Origin: a bacterium
Lineage (GTDB): Bacteria; SZUA-182; DTGQ01
Assembly (NCBI GenBank): GCA_023512255.1
Contig: JAILZY010000080.1
Coordinates: 1-15,691 of the forward strand
Length of the DNA: 15,691 nt
Direction of reading: 5' to 3'
Shown here: positions 12,824 to 15,691 of the stretch, piece after piece
How the letters are laid out: every line of letters begins with the position of its first letter
Position numbering within the stretch: position 1 is the first letter of the stretch
Position numbers and translations under genes: made by a program
Notes under the pieces: model-generated
What the model saw: the letters and a program-made list of their open reading frames with translations, nothing else
The model's database searches: none
Told to the model about the DNA's origin: nothing

Positions 12824-13276
12824 TTAGTACTCCATCTCCTCCCTGGTGTGGAAAGCCTGGACGGTAGGCTTCCACCAATTTGGACCCTGCTCGGAATTCA
12901 GCCAGCGGATAACGGCTTCCCTTAGCACTGATTTGCGCCCCTGGGAGTGGATTCCTCTGCCAGTAATGATCGTTAGGGTGAGACGGCCCCGTTTAATTGA
13001 CAGGCGGCAAAATTGCTCAAGCCGGCTTATGGCTTCCCCGCGGGCTAGGCCGTGCAAGTCTAAAGTAGCCGCAGCCTGCTCTCCTTCGCCCCGAAGGGAA
13101 GAGGATCTTTGTTTTCGCCTGGTGAAAGTGCGGGTTTCGACAGGATCAAACTTTTCGTTGATTAAATCGCTTCCAAACTTTCCAAGTGAGTTTACCGCTT
13201 CTAGGAAAAGCTGTTTTTCCTCTTCGGAAATATCAGAAGGTTTGTTTTTTCTTTTTTTTCTTGGAGGCTTTTGCAC
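12824..13276 (-). CDS. Smr-domain protein (MutS2 C-terminal type putative endonuclease)
   Basis: The 150-residue protein has a Lys/Arg-rich N-terminus (residues 2-12), a helical spacer, and an Smr domain from about 70 to 145. Key motifs are L-D-L-H-G-L (72-77) and I-I-T-G-R-G-I-H-S (103-111), followed by V-L-R-E-A-V-x-x-W-L. Smr domains nick or bind nucleic acid; stand-alone small Smr proteins are linked to DNA repair or to rescue of stalled ribosomes, and this sequence does not decide which. The usual Gly-rich G-A-L-Y-V ending is absent: the protein stops shortly after V-Q-A-F-H-T-R-E. The start is a GTG at 13276, supported by GGAG five to six nt upstream and by the matching ATG in the duplicated leader at 3457. 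It appears to be transcribed alone. Confidence 0.85.
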   Translation of the reverse strand: MQKPPRKKRKNKPSDISEEEKQLFLEAVNSLGKFGSDLINEKFDPVETRTFTRRKQRSSSLRGEGEQAAATLDLHGLARGEAISRLEQFCRLSIKRGRLTLTIITGRGIHSQGRKSVLREAVIRWLNSEQGPNWWKPTVQAFHTREEMEY

Positions 13277-13370
13277 TTTTTCTCCGAACCATTGATTTTA
13301 CTGGATTTGCTATTAGAGATAACTTTCAAGGATTTCAAAGCGTTAAAAAATTTCTGCAAAAATTTAGATA
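13267..13370 (-). repeat. smr leader copy of the duplicated ~105-bp segment
   Basis: The segment covers the first codons, ribosome site, untranslated leader and promoter of smr. It is matched by 3448-3552. Conserved blocks include GCTTTTGCA, TTTTTCTCC, the 24-nt block TTGATTTTACTGG/ATTTGCTATTA, AACTTTC, AAGGAT and AAATTTCTGCAAAA. This is the presumed parent copy because it still leads into an intact gene. Confidence 0.85.
13312..13338 (-). promoter_or_regulatory. Candidate promoter of smr
   Basis: TTGAAA (complement of 13333-13338) and TCTAAT (complement of 13312-13317) occupy the same places as the near-ideal boxes in the duplicated leader. The spacer here is 15 nt instead of 17, so it is predicted to be weaker. 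The call relies on conservation between the two copies. Confidence 0.4.
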
Positions 13371-13468
13371 TTTATATAAGATTCGATATTTAATTTATAT
13401 ATTTATCATATACTTGAGGAGAGATTATCGTCAATCTTTTTCGCTCTCATATAACCGATACGCTCTTA

Positions 13469-13512
13469 TATATCAGACACCATAAACCCTATATCAGAAC
13501 AACCATAAACCC
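13469..13512. repeat. Imperfect 21/23-nt tandem repeat
   Basis: TATATCAGACACCATAAACCC is followed directly by the same unit with two extra bases before CCATAAACCC. It lies between the smr promoter region and the kinase 3' end. Its function is unknown. Confidence 0.65.
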
Positions 13513-13525
13513 TCGAAGGGGCTTA

Positions 13526-13572
13526 GCTCTTATTAAGGTTATGTCTCTTAATGGTAGCTAATAAATAAGAGC
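13526..13572. other. Possible hairpin in the smr-kinase spacer
   Basis: GCTCTTATT (13526-13534) and AATAAGAGC (13564-13572) form a 9-bp perfect stem enclosing 29 nt that itself has CTTAA/TTAAG-like elements. On the minus strand it lies downstream of the kinase gene, and without a U-run it is a doubtful terminator. Confidence 0.35.
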
Positions 13573-13706
13573 GAACCGATATAAGCGACCAACTATAATG
13601 AGTTATAGCATTCTGGTTGGGATAATCGATCGCCATTGTCCATCGCTACGTCATTATGCAAAGTTATAAACCTTTGTGGCCAGACACTTAGTCAAAGGCA
13701 TTTTTT

Positions 13707-15608
13707 TCACCACTTATTATCGCCCATTTTTAACCTCTCATTATCGCCCAGCACCTGGCCTAGGGTCTCGCCTAGCTCCCCAATTTCAAACGGCTTTGAG
13801 ATGGCGGCGCAAAAGCCATAGCGTCGGTAATTTGCCAGAATCGGATCGGTTGAATAGCCACTGGTAACAATGGCCTTAACTTCAGGATCAATTTCCCGAA
13901 GCTTGCCGACAGCATCCTTTCCTCCCATCCCTCCCGGCACGGTCAAATCCAGAATGACCGCATCAAACCCCTGGCCCGATTCCCTGGCTTTCTCGTAGAG
14001 ACTAACAGCCTCGCTCCCCTCTTGGGCCAATTCCACTTCATACCCAAGATCAATCAGCATATTTTCAAGCATATCCCTCACCGACTGCCGATCTTCCATG
14101 ACCAGAATCCTTCCGCGGGGAGAGCCGCTTCTCAGCTCCTTAATTTTTCTTACGGCAAGAGAGGCCTCTTTCCGATCAGCAGGCAGCTCGCAAGCAGGCA
14201 GATAGATATGGAAGGTGGCTCCTGCCCCAGGTCGAGATTCGGCACTCATATATCCATTATGTTTTTTAATAATGGAATGACTGATAGCCAATCCCAGCCC
14301 GATCCCTCCCTGTTTGGTTGTGAAATACGGATCAAAGATCTTCTGAAGATACTCTTGTGGTATCCCAGGTCCCTGATCCTGGATCGAGATCTTCACAAAC
14401 CTGCCTCCCTGTGGCAAGGGTAGGCCGCGGTCGGCATCCAATGTTCCAACAACCATATTTTCAGCCCAGATCCTAACTGTTCCACCTCGCGGCATAGCCT
14501 GACGAGCATTGATGATTACGTTATTAATTACCTGACTGATCTGCCCCTCATCAATTTCTGCCCACCAGAGATCATCTGGCAGAAAGAATTCAGATTTTAC
14601 CCTTGAGCCAGATAAGGCTAGGTTAGCCGCCTCGATCAACAGTCGGCTGATGGAGGCCGCTCTCTTGATCGGCGCCCCATCACGGGCAAAGGTAAGCAGC
14701 TGCTGGGTCAAACTCCGGGCCTGCCATGAGGCCGCTTTTGCCGATTTTATCATTTCGATCGCGTCTTCTCGCCCAAGCCCCAAGAAAAGGGTTTCAAGCA
14801 GCGAGAGATTGCTAATGATCGCGGCTAGAAGGTTATTGAAATCATGAGCAATCCCACCAGCCAGGATGCCGAGGGATTCTAATTTTTGCATTTTCTGCCT
14901 CTCCTCTTCCAGCCGCTTAAGCTCAGTGATATCACGACCAATACATAAGGCAGCCACAACCCTGCCCTGATCGTCAAACATCGGTGCCCCATTGGTCAGG
15001 ATGTGGATGTAGGAGCCACTCTTGGTTCTGTACCGATATTCCACATTCCTCTGGATCGTGCCCTCAGTCATCAATTTCCTAAGCTGCTGCCTGACAGGGT
15101 CAACATCATCAGGATGCATTAAGATAAATCCATTTGTCTGGTTAAGTTCATCTTGCGAATATCCTAAAAGCCTTTCACAGGCCGTATTGGTGAATAGGAA
15201 ATTCCCCTCACCATCAACCACAAATATCATATCGTAACTATTTTCAACCAGGGTTCTGTACCTCTCTTCTGACTTTCGCAAAGCCTCCTGCGTCTCTTTC
15301 CGCTGGCTGATATCCTTAAAGTCCTCCACAATGCCGGTCAAAGTCCCATCAGGTCCCATAAGAGGAGTTACAGTCAGAATGCAGGGGATTTTCTTGCCTC
15401 CTCTGCCACTCAACTCTACATCACACTCGAAGGGCTGTCCGCCACTCTGAGTAAAGTAAACAAATGGACATTGCCTTGTCCCGCACATACTCCCTTGAAA
15501 TATCTCCTCGCACCTTTTGCCTATAACCTCATCCCTGCTAAGCCCAAGCATAGTGCATAAGGTATCATTAATCCTGAGAATAAAGCCTTCCTTGCTGATA
15601 ACACACAT
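13707..15608 (-). CDS. Hybrid sensor histidine kinase/response regulator (PAS-PAS-HisKA-HATPase-REC), N-terminus probably truncated
   Basis: The 633-residue protein has a PAS domain (1-102) with a C33/C42/C47 cluster, a second PAS (about 115-230), and a HisKA dimerisation helix with phospho-acceptor H255 in G-G-I-A-H-D-F-N-N. The HATPase domain has an N box around N363-N367, G1 D-Q-G-P-G-I (411-416), F box F-D-P-Y-F-T-T and G2 G-I-G-L-G-L. A fused receiver follows with E505/D506, phospho-acceptor D554, T582 and K605. It has no transmembrane segment, so it is probably a cytoplasmic sensor whose phosphate moves from H255 to D554; no DNA-binding output domain is present. The first ATG lies inside PAS 1. 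In-frame codons before it still read S-A-D-G, typical PAS sequence, but a TAA stands at 15633-15635 and no alternative start or ribosome site is visible. The 5' end therefore looks cut off or rearranged. The final residues come from a short duplicated GGGCGATAAT sequence. Confidence 0.85.
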   Translation of the reverse strand: MCVISKEGFILRINDTLCTMLGLSRDEVIGKRCEEIFQGSMCGTRQCPFVYFTQSGGQPFECDVELSGRGGKKIPCILTVTPLMGPDGTLTGIVEDFKDISQRKETQEALRKSEERYRTLVENSYDMIFVVDGEGNFLFTNTACERLLGYSQDELNQTNGFILMHPDDVDPVRQQLRKLMTEGTIQRNVEYRYRTKSGSYIHILTNGAPMFDDQGRVVAALCIGRDITELKRLEEERQKMQKLESLGILAGGIAHDFNNLLAAIISNLSLLETLFLGLGREDAIEMIKSAKAASWQARSLTQQLLTFARDGAPIKRAASISRLLIEAANLALSGSRVKSEFFLPDDLWWAEIDEGQISQVINNVIINARQAMPRGGTVRIWAENMVVGTLDADRGLPLPQGGRFVKISIQDQGPGIPQEYLQKIFDPYFTTKQGGIGLGLAISHSIIKKHNGYMSAESRPGAGATFHIYLPACELPADRKEASLAVRKIKELRSGSPRGRILVMEDRQSVRDMLENMLIDLGYEVELAQEGSEAVSLYEKARESGQGFDAVILDLTVPGGMGGKDAVGKLREIDPEVKAIVTSGYSTDPILANYRRYGFCAAISKPFEIGELGETLGQVLGDNERLKMGDNKW

Positions 15609-15691
15609 CCCATCGGCAGATGTTCCCCATATTTAAAATTAGGAGAAGTAGATAAGCTGCAGGGGAAGGGTATTGAGGTAAAAGACAATAG
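15609..15691. other. Right edge, breakpoint upstream of the kinase
   Basis: On the minus strand the PAS-like frame is closed by stops at 15633-15635 and 15639-15641. The plus strand has an open frame running off the window (L-K-L-G-E-V-D-K-L-Q-G-K-G-I-E-V), which looks protein-like but has no visible start. Too little sequence remains to assign it. Confidence 0.3.

Larger units (their letters stand above)
13371..13706. other. A/T-rich spacer between the kinase and smr
   Basis: No gene is credible here. The spacer holds an imperfect tandem repeat (TATATCAGA...CCATAAACCC at 13469-13489 and 13490-13512), a 9-bp inverted repeat GCTCTTATT (13526-13534) and AATAAGAGC (13564-13572), and a further CGCTCTTAT at 13461-13469 that could compete for the same right arm. 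This could be a structured leader or decayed repeats. Just after the kinase stop on its strand there is an A-run (complement of 13700-13706). Confidence 0.5.

Noticed and set aside
15630-15691. Partial plus-strand gene at the right edge
   Set aside because: The frame looks protein-like for about 20 codons, but it has no start codon or ribosome site and runs off the window, so it cannot be supported.

Overview
This window reads as part of a chromosome from an environmental Gram-negative-type bacterium. Three long genes for exported proteins and regulators lie on the minus strand. A lipoprotein with a lipobox, a PKD giant ending in a CFI-box-like tail, WGxS/AVG propeller repeats followed by GWNL...GYGYW modules, a PAS hybrid histidine kinase, and dispersed 'TCATTCC...GGAATCCA' and 'GTAGGGGCG...CGCCCCTAC' palindromes together suggest a sediment- or groundwater-type lineage such as Desulfobacterota (former Deltaproteobacteria). 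No ribosomal or other taxonomic marker is present, so that placement is inference.

Layout: (1) 71-1180, minus strand, a lipoprotein. (2) 1251-3529, a visibly GC-richer accessory island. It has a decayed CHC2 zinc-finger primase on the minus strand, a 44-bp region made of two 22-bp tandem repeats, and a plus-strand cluster: excisionase-like HTH protein, fibronectin-III tail stump, D12-class adenine DNA methyltransferase, and the stump of a further gene. (3) 3448-4179, a repeat-rich spacer that begins with a second copy of the smr promoter/leader. (4) 4180-7020, minus, a 946-aa exported beta-propeller-like protein. (5) 7021-7516, a spacer of GC-rich hairpin repeats. (6) 7517-12241, minus, a 1574-aa exported multi-PKD protein. 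(7) 12824-13276, minus, an Smr-domain protein. (8) 13707-15608, minus, a PAS-PAS-HisKA-HATPase-REC hybrid kinase whose first PAS domain is cut short at its N-terminus.

How the parts relate: the two giant exported proteins point the same way but are about 500 bp apart, separated by repeats, so a shared transcript is possible but unproven. The HTH-to-methyltransferase cluster is tightly packed on the opposite strand and looks like what remains of a mobile element carrying a restriction-modification-like cargo. The primase is dead, the gene after the methyltransferase is cut after about 14 codons, and the methyltransferase itself has Val where the AdoMet-binding motif I normally has Gly. The most unusual signal is at the right edge of this island: about 105 bp there match the smr promoter, leader and first three codons located about 10 kb away. 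No complete defence system, CRISPR array, tRNA or rRNA gene is visible.
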